Notes: generated from the letters alone by a model not told the origin. 64,000 nucleotides of DNA from Nemertoderma westbladi (GCA_032718475.1 JAUCBJ010001257.1:1-64000), one strand, 5' to 3'. Shown: positions 21,201 through 33,588, numbered from the stretch's first letter. Made by a program: numbers and translations.

Positions 21201-24200
21201 TTTATGAACTAGGGGGCCTGCTATATGAACTAGGGGGCCTACTATATTAACTAGGGGGCATGCTATATGAACTAGTGGGCCTACTATATGAACTAGGGGG
21301 GCTGCTATATGAACTAGGGGGCCTACTATATTAACTAGGGGGCCTGCTATATGAACTAGTGGGCCTGCTATATGAACTAGAGGACCTGCTATATGAACTA
21401 GGGGGCCTTCTATATGAACTAGTGGGCCTGCTATATGAACTAGGGGGCCTGCTATATGAACTAGGGGGCCTGCTATATGAACTAGTGGGCCTGCTATATG
21501 AACTAGGGGGCCTGCTATATGAACTAGAGGACCTGCTATATGAACTAGGGGGCCTTCTATATGAACTAGTGGACCTACTATATGAACTAGGGGGGCTGCT
21601 ATATGAACTAGGGGGCCTGCTATATGAACTAGGGGGCCTGCTATATGAACTAGAGGACCTGCTATATGAACTAGGGGGCCTTCTATATGAACTAGTGGGC
21701 CTGCTATATGAACTAGGGGGCCTACTATATTAACTAGGGGGCCTGCTATATGAACTAGTGGGCCTACTATATGAACTAGGGGGGCTGCTATATGAACTAG
21801 GGGGCCTGCTATATAAACTAGGGGGCTGGCTATATGAACTAGGAGGCCTACTATATTAACTAGGGGGCTGTTATATGAACTAGGGGGCCTGCTATATGAA
21901 CTAGTGGGCCTGCTATATGAACTAGGGGGCCTGCTATATTAACTAGGGGGCCTACTATATTAACTAGTGGGCCTGCTTTATGAACTAGAGGGCCTGTTAT
22001 ATGAACTAGGGGGCCTACTATATTAACTAGTGGGCCTGCTATATGAACTAGGGGGCCTGCTATATGAACTAGGGGGGCTGTTATATGAACTAGGAGGGCT
22101 GTTATATGACCTAGGGGGCCTGCTATATGAACTAGGGGGCCTGATATATTAACTAGGGTGCCTGCTATATGAACTAGGGGGCCTGCTATATGAACTAGGG
22201 GGCCTGCTATATGAACTAGGGGGCCTGCTATATTAACTAGGGGGTCTACTATATTAACTAGTGGGCCTGCTTTATGAACTAGGGGGCCTGCTATATGAAC
22301 TAGGGGGCCTACTATATTAACTAGGGGGCCTGCTATATTAACTAGGGGGCCTACTATATTAACTAGTGGGCCTGCTTTATGAACTAGAGGGCCTGTTATA
22401 TGAACTAGGGGGCCTGCTATATGAACTAGGGGGTCTACTATATTAACTATTGGGCCTGCTTTACGAACTAGGGGGCCTGCTATATGAACTAGGGGGTCTA
22501 CTATATTAACTAGTGGGCCTGCTTTATGAACTAGGGGGGCTGCTATATGAACTAGGGGGGCTGTTATATGAACTAGGGGGCCTGCTATATGAACTAGTGG
22601 GCCTGCTATATGAACTAGTGGGCCTGCTATATGAACTAGGGGGCCTGCTATATGAACTAGGGGGGCTGTTATATGAACTAGGGGGCCTGCTATATGAACT
22701 AGGGGGCCTGCTATATTAACTAGGGGGCCTACTATATTAACTAGTGGGCCTGCTTTATGAACTAGAGGGCCTGTTATATGAACTAGGGGGCCTACTATAT
22801 TAACTAGTGGGCCTGCTTTATGAACTAGAGGGCCTGTTATATGAACTAGGGGGCCTACTATATTAACTAGTGGGCCTGCTATATGAACTAGGGGGCCTGC
22901 TATATGAACTAGGGGGCCTGCTATATTAACTAGGGGGCCTGCTATATGAACTAGTGGGCCTACTATATGAACTAGGGGGGCTGCTATATGAACTAGGGGG
23001 GCCTGCTATATGAACTAGGGGGCCTGTTATATGAACTAGGGGGCCTACTATATGAACTAGGGGGGCTGCTATATGAACTAGGGGGGCCTGCTATATGAAC
23101 TAGGGGGCCTGCTATATGAACTAGGGGGCCTGCTATATGAACTAGGGGGCCTGCTATATGAACTAGGGGGGCCTGCTATATGAACTAGGGGGCCTGCTAT
23201 ATGAACTAGGGGGCCTGCTATATGAACTAGGGGGCCTGCTATATTAACTAGGGGGCCTGCTATATGAACTAGTGGGCCTACTATATGAACTAGGGGGCCT
23301 GCTATATTAACTAGGGGGCCTGCTATATGAACTAGGGGGCCTGCTATATGAACTAGGGGGGCCTGCTATATGAACTAGGGGGCCTGCTATATGAACTAGG
23401 GGGCCTGCTATATTAACTAGGGGGCCTGCTATATGAACTAGTGGGCCTACTATATGAACTAGGGGGGCTGCTATATGAACTAGGGGGGCCTGCTATATGA
23501 ACTAGGGGGGCCTGCTATATGAACTAGGGGGCCTGCTATATGAACTAGGGGGCCTGCTATATGAACTAGGGGGCCTGCTATATTAACTAGGGGGCCTGCT
23601 ATATGAACTAGTGGGCCTACTATATGAACTAGGGGGCCTGCTATATTAACTAGGGGGCCTGCTATATGAACTAGGGGGCCTGCTATATGAACTAGGGGGC
23701 CTGCTATATTAACTAGGGGGCCTGCTATATGAACTAGGGGGCCTGCTATATGAACTAGGGGGGCCTGCTATATGAACTAGGGGGCCTGCTATATGAACTA
23801 GGGGGCCTGCTATATGAACTAGGGGGCCTGCTATATTAACTAGGGGGCCTGCTATATGAACTAGTGGGCCTACTATATGAACTAGGGGGGCTGCTATATG
23901 AACTAGGGGGGCCTGCTATATGAACTAGGGGGCCTGTTATATGAACTAGGGGGCCTACTATATGAACTAGGGGGGCTGCTATATGAACTAGGGGGGCCTG
24001 CTATATGAACTAGAGGGCCTGCTATATGAACTAGGGGGCCTGTTATATGAACTAGGGGGCCTGCTATATGAACTAGTGGGCCTGCTATATGAACTAGGGG
24101 GCCTGTTATATGAACTAGGGGGCCTACTATATGAACTAGGGGGGCTGCTATATGAACTAGGGGGGCCTGCTATATGAACTAGAGGGCCTGCTATATGAAC

Positions 24201-26922
24201 TAGGGGGCCTGTTATATGAACTAGGGGGCCTGCTATATGATCTAGTGGGCCTGCTATATGAACTAGTGGGCCTGCTATATGAACTAGGGGGCCTGCTATA
24301 TTAACTAGGGGGCCTACTATATTAACTAGGGGGCCTGCTTTATGAACTAGAGGGCCTGTTATATGAACTAGGGGGCCTACTATATTAACTAGTGGGCCTG
24401 CTTTATGAACTAGAGGGCCTGTTATATGAACTAGGGGGCCTACTATATTAACTAGTGGGCCTGCTATATGAACTAGGGGGCCTGCTATATGAACTAGGGG
24501 GCCTGCTATATTAACTAGGGGGCCTGCTATATGAACTAGTGGGCCTGCTATATGAACTAGGGGGCCTGCTATATGAACTAGGGGGCCTGCTATATGAACT
24601 AGGGGGCCTACTATATTAACTAGTGGGCCTGCTATATGAACTAGGGGGCCTGCTATATGAACTAGGGGGCCTGCTATATTAACTAGGGGGCCTGCTATAT
24701 GAACTAGTGGGCCTGCTATATGAACTAGGGGGCCTGCTATATCAACTAGGGGGCCTACTATATTAACTAGTGGGCCTGCTTTATGAACTAGAGGGCCTGT
24801 TATATGAACTAGGGGGCCTACTATATTAACTAGTGGGCCTGCTATATGAACTAGGGGGCCTGCTATATGAACTAGGGGGCCTGCTATATTAACTAGGGGG
24901 CCTGCTATATGAACTAGTGGGCCTGCTATATGAACTAGGGGGCCTGCTATATTAACTAGGGGGCCTACTATATTAACTAGTGGGCCTGCTTTATGAACTA
25001 GAGGGCCTGTTATATGAACTAGGGGGCCTACTATATTAACTAGTGGGCCTGCTTTATGAACTAGGGGGCTGTTATATGAACTAGGGGGCCTGCTATATTA
25101 ACTAGGGGGCCTACTATATTAACTAGTGGGCCTGCTTTATGAACTAGGGGGCCTGCTATATGAACTAGGGGGCCTACTATATTAACTAGGGGGCCTGCTA
25201 TATGAACTAGTGGGCCTACTATATGAACTAGGGGGGCTGCTATATGAACTAGGGGGCCTGTTATATGAACTAGGGGGCCTGCTATATGAACTAGTGGGCC
25301 TGCTATATGAACTAGGGGGCCTGCTATATTAACTAGGGGGCCTGCTATATGAACTAGTGGGCCTACTATATGAACTAGAGGGCCTGCTATATGAACTAGG
25401 GGGCCTGCTATATGAACTAGGGGGCCTGCTATATGAACTAGGGGGCCTGCTATATGAACTAGGGGGCCTGCTATATGAACTAGGGGGCCTGCTATATTAA
25501 CTAGGGGGCCTACTATATTAACTAGTGGGCCTGCTTTATGAACTAGGGGGCCTGCTATATGAACTAGGGGGCCTACTATATTAACTAGGGGGCCTGCTAT
25601 ATGAACTAGGGGGCCTGCTATATGAACTAGGGGGGCCTGCTATATGAACTAGGGGGCCTGCTATATGAACTAGAGGGCCTGTTATATGAACTAGGGGGCC
25701 TGCTATATTAACTAGGGGGCCTGCTATATGAACTAGGGGGCCTACTATATTAACTAGGGGGCCTGCTATATGAACTAGGGGGCCTGCTATATGAACTAGT
25801 GGGCCTGCTTTATGAACTAGGGGGCTGTTATATGAACTAGGGGGCCTGCTATATTAACTAGGGGGCCTACTATATTAACTAGTGGGCCTGCTTTATGAAC
25901 TAGGGGGCCTGCTATATGAACTAGGGGGCCTACTATATTAACTAGGGGGCCTGCTATATGAACTAGTGGGCCTACTATATGAACTAGGGGGGCTGCTATA
26001 TGAACTAGGGGGGCTGTTATATGAACTAGGGGGCCTGCTATATGAACTAGTGGGCCTGCTATATGAACTAGGGGGCCTGCTATATTAACTAGGGGGCCTA
26101 CTATATTAACTAGTGGGCCTGCTTTATGAACTAGAGGGCCTGTTATATGAACTAGGGGGCCTACTATATTAACTAGTGGGCCTGCTATATGAACTAGGGG
26201 GCCTGCTATATTAACTAGGGGGCCTGCTATATGAACTAGGGGGCCTGCTATATGAACTAGGGGGGCCTGCTATATGAACTAGGGGGCCTGCTATATGAAC
26301 TAGGGGACTGATATATGAACTAGTGGGCCTGCTTTATGAACTAGGGGGCCTGTTATATGAACTAGGGGGCCTGCTATATTAACTAGGGGGTCTGCTATAT
26401 GAACTAGGGGGCCTACTATATTAACTAGGGGGCCTGCTATATTAACTAGGGGGCCTGCTATATGAACTAGTGGGCCTGCTTTATGAACTAGGGGGCCTGC
26501 TATATTAACTAGGGGGCCTGCTATATTAACTAGGGGGTCTGCTATATGAACTAGGGGGCCTACTATATTAACTAGGGGGCCTGCTATATTAACTAGGGGG
26601 CCTGCTATATGAACTAGTGGGCCTGCTTTATGAACTAAGGGGCCTGCTATATTAACTAGGGGGCCTGCTATATGAACTAGGGGGCCTACTATATTAACTA
26701 GGGGTCTGCTATATGAACTAGGGGGCCTGCTATATGAACTAGGGGGCCTGCTATATTAACTAGGGGGCCTGCTATATGAACTAGGGGGCCTGCTATATGA
26801 ACTAGGGGGGCCTGCTATATGAACTAGGGGGCCTGCTATATGAACTAGGGGACTGATATATGAACTAGTGGGCCTGCTATATGAACTAGTGGGCCTGCTA
26901 TATGAACTAGGGGGCCTGCTAT
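18290..26922. repeat. 21-bp satellite, about 410 copies
   Basis: Tandem units of CTATATGAACTAGGGGGCC plus TG. Common variants are TATATTAACTAG, CTAGTGGGCC, CCTACTATA and an occasional extra G. Local blocks with the same variant order recur (for example around 20310, 20665 and 20790), showing higher-order amplification. Reading frames encoding LLYELGG heptads are incidental. The same satellite, in opposite orientation, reappears at 50.5-51.9 kb. Confidence 0.98.
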
Positions 26923-28310
26923 TATAATAATACAGCAATAACAATATATATAATATATATTAGGCCTGTACTATTGTAGTACAGTAGGTCAAGTGTCCTT
27001 CAGAACTATACCCACCCCCCCAAAGGATGGACGTAACTAGTAATAATAACACTTTCGTGCAAAAATGAAAACTACCCCACCCCTGCATCTTCTTTACTAC
27101 TGCTTGTTGGCCATAGAAAGGCTAAATTTTCCTTAGTTAGAGTTGGACAATTTTAGGAGACAATCTCATAGCATCTATTAGTGCCGCCAATTCCTGCCCA
27201 GATGCATTGAATAACATTAATATTAAAAGTAATGCCTTTTTAATTTCCACCACTTAAATTACAATCAAACCTCGCATTATTGTGATAAACAGTAAGTTAC
27301 TATGGTAAACACGTCGTTACTATGGTAAACTAAACCGTTGCTGTGGTTGGGAGGGTGATATTATATCATTTCTAAAAAAACGCAAGTCTCCCGTTCTGCA
27401 GAAAAAAGGGTTTTGGTGTAAAAATCAAATGACCACAATACGGATGGTAGGATTTCGCAAGACACTTTTTTAAAACGCTTATAAAAAAAATTTAGAGGCA
27501 AAATCGAAAATTCCGGCTTCATGTGGACATCGACGGTGAGTGGAAATAGTTGTGTTTCAAATTTCAAGCAATATGATAAAGATTGGTAGAAAAATCTGGG
27601 GGTCCGTGTCACCAGAAAATGATAAGCTATTTACGGGTCATGGTGTAATATAGTATTTTACACCTCAGCTCATTAGAACATGCTGCTTCTAGTGTTGGTC
27701 TTTTTATTAACTCCAGAAAGACCAAAATTTTGACAGTTAACTTTGAAAGTCCTCAGCAAGTCTCTGATCGGATGAGCATAAGCTCAAAAGATGGTATGCT
27801 TGAGCATGTGGACGACTTCTGTTACCTGGGATCATGGATCTGGAAGTCAGGTGAGGACCTTCGAATACGTAAGGCAAAGGCATGGGCTGCCTTGAATAGG
27901 CTTTCCAGGATTTGGAAGTCACCGAGAATTAATCGGAAACTTAAGGTCCGGTTATTTAGAGCAGCAGTAGTTCCAGTACTCCTCTTGGGAGTCGATGCTG
28001 GGCTCTAACTGCTGAGGACACCAAATCTCTGGATGGCACATTCACAAGAATGCTACGCCGGGTTCATTGTGTCAAGTACAATGCACACATCTCCAACCAG
28101 ACACTATATAACATTGGAGGTGTCTCATTGGTTCCCCCAAGCTTGACACTAGAACAAAGCCGCCTCCGCTTTGCAGGACATTGCTTTCGCCGTGAGGACC
28201 AGCCAGTGCATAATCTTGTACTTTGGCTCCTCATGGAGTGAATAAGCATGGTGGACAGCCCATGACTTTCTTGAGACGCATCTTAAAGGACACTGGCCTT
28301 GAAGATGCGG
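26923..28310 (+). repeat. Segmental duplication, copy A
   Basis: The single-copy-like flank of the 21-bp satellite plus a 5'-truncated LINE 3' part. The reverse complement of 49063-50521 matches it nearly base for base, including the LINE truncation point. Copy A lacks about 65 bp present in copy B after GCCGCCAATTCCTG. With the satellites this makes a large inverted repeat about 21 kb apart. Confidence 0.92.
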
Positions 28311-28430
28311 ATGATCTAGCAAATGCCATGGGTGATAGGGAGTTGTGGCGGCGCAATTTTGTCGACAAGCCGGCACAGCATTCTTAAAAATGTAGCTGTA
28401 ATGCAGCATGCCGATACTAGTAGTAATATA
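27655..28430 (+). pseudogene. 5'-truncated LINE, RT C-terminal part
   Basis: The plus strand encodes GLFINSRKTKILTVNF, then HVDDFCYLGSWI, SGEDLRIRKAKAWAALNRL, LKVRLFRAAVVPVLL, and later RRVHCVKYNAHISNQTLY and RLRFAGHCFRREDQP. This is the post-catalytic region of a non-LTR RT. The frame breaks near 28005 (a small deletion relative to copy B). The 3' end has KDTGLEDADDLANAMGDRELW and stops near a TAGTAGTAATA tail. Confidence 0.85.
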
Positions 28431-28593
28431 GTATTAGTAACGTCGTGAAAATAATGTTCAATTTAAAAATAAAACTACGTATTGCATGTTAAATAAGTGA
28501 AACATATTTTCACTACTAGGTAGATAAAATATCTCGAGTATAATGAAAATAATGTTAACTACAATATTTACCAGGTAATGAATAGGTATTTAA
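28431..28593. other. 3' flank of TRUB2
   Basis: AT-rich; no clear AATAAA on the minus strand close to the stop. Confidence 0.4.
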
Positions 28594-29589
28594 TTATTCA
28601 TCGTTTTCCCTTGTTTGTAAATCAGCATAATTCGGACCAGATGTCTCATATTCCGTAAACCTGTCAGCTAAACTCAACTCGAACTCAACTCCTTTCACGA
28701 TATCGACAACGTAGTTATCCAGGATCGGTTTACAATGCGATATATTATCGGCTATGGCGGCGACAGACCACTGGGTGTATGGCAACGCGTCCTTCACGGC
28801 TAAAGGACCGCAGCGCAGACGCCGCACCTGCGTGCAAACCGCGTGGCTGCGAAGCGATAAACCCACATTGTGGATCATATCCCGCAGAAAATATTGACTC
28901 TCATTGGTAATTTTAACTTCAATCTCAAAATCTGGAGGTTTAAAATCGTTGAGTTTTATGCGAAGGATTAGAGATTGTACCGGTTCGCCTTGTTGTCTGG
29001 ATAATACCGGACGCAGCATACCGGCTGCGGCTCGTTCGTACATCTCCTGCGAGTCTGTAGCCAATCCGCTAGCGCTGGACTTTACCAACACGTTGCGATG
29101 CTGCCCCTCTAGACGAGAGAACATCCGTTCTAGAAGGTCTGCAGTAATGTGACCATAGGTAGACTTCTCGAGTACCTTCCCCTCATCCGTATGGTCATTG
29201 GTGGCCACGCCCAGTCTACCGCGCACTACGTAGACATTCTCCATGTAGGATCCCTCAAGCAGACGGATCTGGGAGCGAGCGGCATTGATTCCAATAACTA
29301 CAACACCACTGGAAGCCGCGTCTAAATGTTTCATAAAGCGGATGAACATTTTTGATTGTTTATATTTTGGGCCGAGTATGAGGGTTCTGTGGCGGTTGGA
29401 CACGGAGTCCGGGAGACAGGCCTCAGTAGGTGACCCAATGACCGTGGAGACATCAACGTTAGGTTCGGAATCAATAAACTGCTGGTTTAATTCTTTAGTT
29501 AATCCGAATTTCAGCTTATCTATTAAAAATCGCGAACCAAAACCTTTGGGTTTATAGATGGCAGCTATTCCATTCAATGACCTCAGCAT
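28594..29589 (-). CDS. TRUB2: Mitochondrial mRNA pseudouridine synthase TRUB2
   Basis: The single-exon frame of 331 residues from the first ATG matches the length of human TRUB2 (about 331). Signatures are GIAAIYKPKG at the N terminus, RFMKHLDAASSGVVVIG with the TruB-type catalytic Asp in HLDAASSG (about residue 90), YVVRGRLGVATNDHTDEGKV, EKSTYGHIT, and SHAVCTQVRRLRCGPLAV.DAL near the C terminus. TruB-family enzymes isomerise uridine; TRUB2 acts on mitochondrial mRNAs (COXI, COXIII) and in 16S rRNA granules. The start at 29589 gives MLRSLNG. The frame upstream is open for only two more codons, without an ATG. The gene lies about 200 bp downstream of TIMM9 on the same strand. Confidence 0.93.
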   Translation of the reverse strand: MLRSLNGIAAIYKPKGFGSRFLIDKLKFGLTKELNQQFIDSEPNVDVSTVIGSPTEACLPDSVSNRHRTLILGPKYKQSKMFIRFMKHLDAASSGVVVIGINAARSQIRLLEGSYMENVYVVRGRLGVATNDHTDEGKVLEKSTYGHITADLLERMFSRLEGQHRNVLVKSSASGLATDSQEMYERAAAGMLRPVLSRQQGEPVQSLILRIKLNDFKPPDFEIEVKITNESQYFLRDMIHNVGLSLRSHAVCTQVRRLRCGPLAVKDALPYTQWSVAAIADNISHCKPILDNYVVDIVKGVEFELSLADRFTEYETSGPNYADLQTRENDE

Positions 29590-29630
29590 TTCCAAAGTAT
29601 TTAAAAAATAACAATTGCGAAACGTAAGAA

Positions 29631-29640
29631 CTGAAGAGAG
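29631..29640 (-). promoter_or_regulatory. Splice-acceptor-like site upstream of TRUB2
   Basis: The minus strand reads CTCTCTTCAG, a pyrimidine run plus AG, 41 nt before the TRUB2 ATG and inside the 204-bp gap to TIMM9. No cis donor is evident, so it could be a trans-splice acceptor in an operon or the end of a 5' UTR intron. Confidence 0.4.
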
Positions 29641-29793
29641 CTAATAACACGAATAGTTAAACTTAATCAAAACCTGTCACTAATTTTATGCTAAGACTGC
29701 GATCCTTGCTCAGTATGACTCTATGAGTATCAATCAATATCAAATAGCTAGATAACTGTGTGGGAATTGTTCATTAAACTTAAACTTAAACAA

Positions 29794-30096
29794 CTAGGAG
29801 GTATTGGGTAACAAAGCACCTATTCCAGCTTTCGGCTGAGAGCCACTGGGATCCATCATCGCCATGTGATACTCCTGGAATCTCAAGGAAACACGTCTAG
29901 TCATATCCAAATACTTACTAAGACAGTTTTGTATACACGTATCCTCTTTGCGGGCCACTTCTCTCGTCTTAAAGTTGTCCGCACAATGCAGGAAACATTG
30001 CTCAGAAATCTTGTTGTACGATTTGGCGAACTCGCGAAATGTTTTCGAGTCAATTTCTTCTTTCTGTTGATCCAAACCAGTAATTGGAACTGACAT
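29794..30096 (-). CDS. TIMM9: Mitochondrial import inner membrane translocase subunit Tim9
   Basis: A 100-residue small Tim chaperone. The twin CX3C motifs are CFLHC (residues 34-38) and CIQNC (54-58), 15 residues apart, which form two disulfides in the intermembrane space. The order FREFAKSYNKISEQCF, REV..KEDTC, then KYLDMTRRVSLRFQEYH is that of Tim9 rather than Tim8, 10 or 13. With Tim10 it forms the hexamer that escorts carrier precursors to TIM22. It is single-exon, with a C-terminal tail about 10 residues longer than the human protein. TRUB2 follows closely in the same orientation. Confidence 0.93.
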   Translation of the reverse strand: MSVPITGLDQQKEEIDSKTFREFAKSYNKISEQCFLHCADNFKTREVARKEDTCIQNCLSKYLDMTRRVSLRFQEYHMAMMDPSGSQPKAGIGALLPNTS

Positions 30097-31060
30097 ACTC
30101 TGATATTTATTGATAATTTATGACACTATACAACACATACACTATATACACTGTATAAGCAAGCAAATTAAACGTATGGAACTGTCCTGTCTCACTAAGG
30201 CCTTGTCAAGCGTGTGCATCCAGTAATAATAATCTAATCGAATAGTCTATTATATACCGCTGTGCTGCGCAGTACTGGTAGTGTGTGGTACAGTGGTAGG
30301 CCTACTCGCTATGCCATGCACCATGTGCTACGATCATAAATTTACTTCTGTACTTACAGGTAGGGCCTACTGTTTATGCCAGCAGAGTGGTACGGCTGTA
30401 CGGTAGCCTCAAATCAACCTCAAGGAAGATACCCCGGTACGATGCAACCGGTAGCCTAACTGCCTAATCCAGTACCAGTGCGGTAGTCGGTACCCGTAGT
30501 TACCGTACGCCGCGTACGGTACGGTATGCCTAATCGATAAAAATAAAAAATGAATTTAGAGGATTTCTCCAAAAATCCTACAGGCTACAGATATAGGCCT
30601 ACTAACTGACTAATAACAAAATGAATTTACATGGATATAGGAAACGTTTTTAGTTTTTTTGACAATAATTCAATAATGAATGACTGATTTAAACCATCGG
30701 CAGATCGGAAGCTACAAAGCTACTGTAGGTGAAGTACTGAAGTAGAAGCCAGTATCGAATTTCCTGCACCTACCCAAAAGTTAGGTGATATGGTACCGGT
30801 ACCATTCAAGTTGAATTTCCCGCCAATGTCTAAGTTTGTCTTCTCTAGGTGCTTGGCAGGCATTGATTGCACTATGCACAGTGGGTCAGAAACTATGTTT
30901 TGTGGCCAAAATTCATTAATTCGGAAAGTGTTCATGTTTTGAGAACAATTTTTCTCCATTACCGGTTTTCAGGTGTTCTGTATCCTTTGGGAAGGGTTTC
31001 GAGTTATCAATGTTTGCCGCTGTGCCATTTCTTGGCACGTGCCAAAATTAGCATATTTAT
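30097..31060. other. Non-coding upstream region of TIMM9
   Basis: No gene recognised. It contains many short GGTACCGGTAC-like and GTAGGCCTAC-like words; presumably holds the TIMM9 promoter. Confidence 0.4.
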
Positions 31061-31215
31061 GACTTTCTTGAGACGCATCTTAAAGGACACTGGCCTTGAA
31101 GATGCGGATGATCTAGCGAATGTCATGGGTGATAGGGAGTTGTGGCGGTGCAATTTTGTCGCTAAGCCGGCACAGCATTCTTAAAAATGCAGCTGCTGCA
31201 CCATGCCGAACCTAG
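31061..31215 (+). mobile_element. 5'-truncated LINE 3' end
   Basis: Over 90 percent identical by eye to 28263-28430: GACTTTCTTGAGACGCATCT through CGGCACAGCATTCTTAAAAA and a CCTAGTAGCA end. It is another copy of the same LINE reduced to its last 155 bp, as target-primed insertion typically leaves. Confidence 0.85.
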
Positions 31216-31390
31216 TAGCATATTTGGGAAATACTGTGTGATAAGATAAAGAATGCCAGACGCCGCAGCTTTTGGTTCTAATGAGTTTCCAAGAGTGCTG
31301 ATGCGAATGCAATTAGGAAAGTACTAACAGTGAAATCCTTCAATTTTGGCATTGATACAAATATTTGATGTAATTTATGGTGCTTAGGGT

Positions 31391-31662
31391 CCATGTGAAG
31401 AATACCAGACTTTCTGCCGTTATAGTTCACTTTGCAGTTACCCCCATGTGAAGAATACCAGGTTTTCATCAAAAACACAGGTTACAGAAGGGCTGAATCT
31501 AACAAAAACAATAAACGAATTAGAATATGCATAGGTTATAAGACAGAAATAAGCACTACAGTATAAACACAAAAGATAAATAAAAAAAAATAAAAATCTT
31601 CATATATACAATTCCAATAAATAGTCGACCGAAAAATGAAATCCTGGTATTCTACACATGGG
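31391..31662. repeat. Short inverted repeats around CCATGTGAAGAATACCAG
   Basis: The motif occurs direct at 31391-31408 and 31443-31462 (CCCATGTGAAGAATACCAGG) and inverted at 31643-31662 with one mismatch. This could be a small MITE of about 220 bp; no clear target duplication. Confidence 0.5.
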
Positions 31663-32540
31663 CGGTACTTAGGGGCAAATTGGGGCAACCCAGTTTAGCT
31701 ATAATTTTATTGTATATACAGTATGTTGATCTTTCATTTGAATGGCAGTATTTAGAACATATATATGTATTTGTAATTAAAATAGTGTGTATTTGATATG
31801 AAATAAGATTCCGGCATGCTCTTGGGAACAAATTAAAAAAAAAAATTCCTTAAAAATTGACTGACTAATCAGATTTTTCAATTTTCATAATAAATTAAAT
31901 TTTGTGTTTATCCAGCTATATTTTCTTCCCAAACATGAAAATTTTGAAATAAAGTATGTTTTCCGAGGTTTTCTGATAAGGCGAATCGAATTCGGTGACA
32001 TTGAAAAAGAGCACATGGATATTTGCCTTTTCTGGCCGCTCTTGGCCCACTGTGCATTGGTCAGTTGATGATGAAATGGAACATCTCTTTAATATCCCCA
32101 AGTGGCGATCGAGGAGTCGTGAATTCGCGGATCGTAAAGCTGTAAATAACTTTGCAACAAATATTCTGTAAGTAGATGCGTATAAGTGCAATGACAGGCC
32201 AGAATACAGATCCAATAAAATTTTCCCATTGCCATTTAAATATTGGCTTTATCTATTTACATTGCCATGTAAAGTTACACTATTGCATTTACATTGTTTG
32301 TGTCTTGTGTGATTCTTTCTATGCAATTTTGTTGCATAGTAGTGCTCTGGTGAAAAAGCTATAAATAGCAATGTAGTTAGAATATTTGGCGAAAGCGAAA
32401 CTAATTCAGTGACACAGACCCACCTCACTCCACGCACCCTCCTAATTATAATTAATGTGTGGGTGAGCAAAAATAGTGGTGTTAATGTTAAACAATTTGT
32501 TTCTAATATAACCTATTGCTTTCTAGAACAATTAAGGTAA
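31663..32540. other. AT-rich spacer
   Basis: A minus-strand frame of about 99 codons (31916-32215) matches nothing I recognise and has no supporting splice or start context. Nothing else is seen. Confidence 0.4.
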
Positions 32541-32611
32541 GGGGGAGGGGAGGGGAGGGGGCGTGGTGTGGTCAATGACCACACCACGCCCCCCCCCCCC
32601 CCCCCCCCCCC
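32541..32611. repeat. GC-rich near-perfect palindrome
   Basis: GGGGCGTGGTGTGGTCA is followed by a single A and then its exact reverse complement, extended by a G-rich left arm against a C run. This can form a hairpin of more than 17 bp with almost no loop. Confidence 0.85.
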
Positions 32612-33137
32612 ATTGGTCATGTTACTGAAATGCGACACTATTTTCCAGGAGATGGTGTATTACAATGATTATTGATGGATTAAAGAACGCTGATAAGTTG
32701 GTTGACAAATGTAGAAAATTGCGTATCCTAATCATGTAATGAAAATGTCACAATTGAGACACTCATTTATTTAAGCAAACCTCCCTCACTGCCCATAGTA
32801 CGCCACCATACTGTAGTGCTGTAGGCCTACAGATATTTTACTGCCATGAGAGTTGATTTACTCTTGCTGAAGATTGGTAGTAAGCCATTCAAGGAGACGA
32901 TTCGTTAGTAGACGCGGACCTTGCGCGATATCGTGCTTGTTTTTTAACTCTTTCCATTATAGAGTAGGATTACCGATGACGTACTGTAGAATGTTATCCA
33001 CACATAGGCCTACATATGGTTCAAAACTTAACGTAAAATGTCAATGCGCCAAGAGAGAAAAACCACATCTTTTTAGAATTTCTTCCTGTTTCAAAAAAAT
33101 CCACTCCGACCTTCGATTCGGGTTCTCCTTCGGCATT
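32612..33137. other. Spacer
   Basis: No gene recognised; leads into the 45-bp minisatellite. Confidence 0.4.
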
Positions 33138-33588
33138 CAGTTGTCTCTAAACGCACAAATTTTCGCCACCTCCCACCTTTTTCAGTTGTCTTTAAACGCA
33201 CCATTTTTCGCCACCTCCCACCTTTTTCAGTTGTCTCTAAACGCACCATTTTTCGCCACCTCCCACCTTTTTCAGTTGTCTTTAAACGCACCATTTTTCG
33301 CCACCTCCCACCTTTTTCAGTTGTCTTTAAACGCACCATTTTTCGCCACCTCCCACCTTTTTCAGTTGTCTCTAAACGCACCATTTTTCGCCACCTCCCA
33401 CCTTTTTCAGTTGTCTTTAAACGCACCATTTTTCGCCACCTCCCACCTTTTTCAGTTGTCTTTAAACGCACCATTTTTCGCCACCTCCCACCTTTTTCAG
33501 TTGTCTCTAAACGCACCATTTTTCGCCACCTCCCACCTTTTTCAGTTGTCTCTAAACGCACCATTTTTCGCCTCCTCCCACCTTTTTC
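33138..33588. repeat. 45-bp minisatellite, 10 copies
   Basis: Units of CAGTTGTCTTTAAACGCACC plus ATTTTTCGCCACCTCCCACC plus TTTTT. Since 45 is a multiple of three, both strands stay open (plus: FQLSLNAPFFATSHL heptadecamer-like units of 15 residues). Low diversity; no sign of a real gene. Confidence 0.95.

Noticed and set aside
19106-22719. LLYELGG-repeat proteins
   Set aside because: Product of the 21-bp satellite without stop codons; units with TATATTAACTAG introduce stops at random.
27730-28249. Host gene encoding the DDFCYLGSW protein
   Set aside because: It is LINE reverse transcriptase, 5'-truncated, frame-broken and present in at least three copies in the window.
31916-32215. A 99-codon minus frame
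   Set aside because: Only weakly protein-like, no family resemblance, no flanking gene structure.
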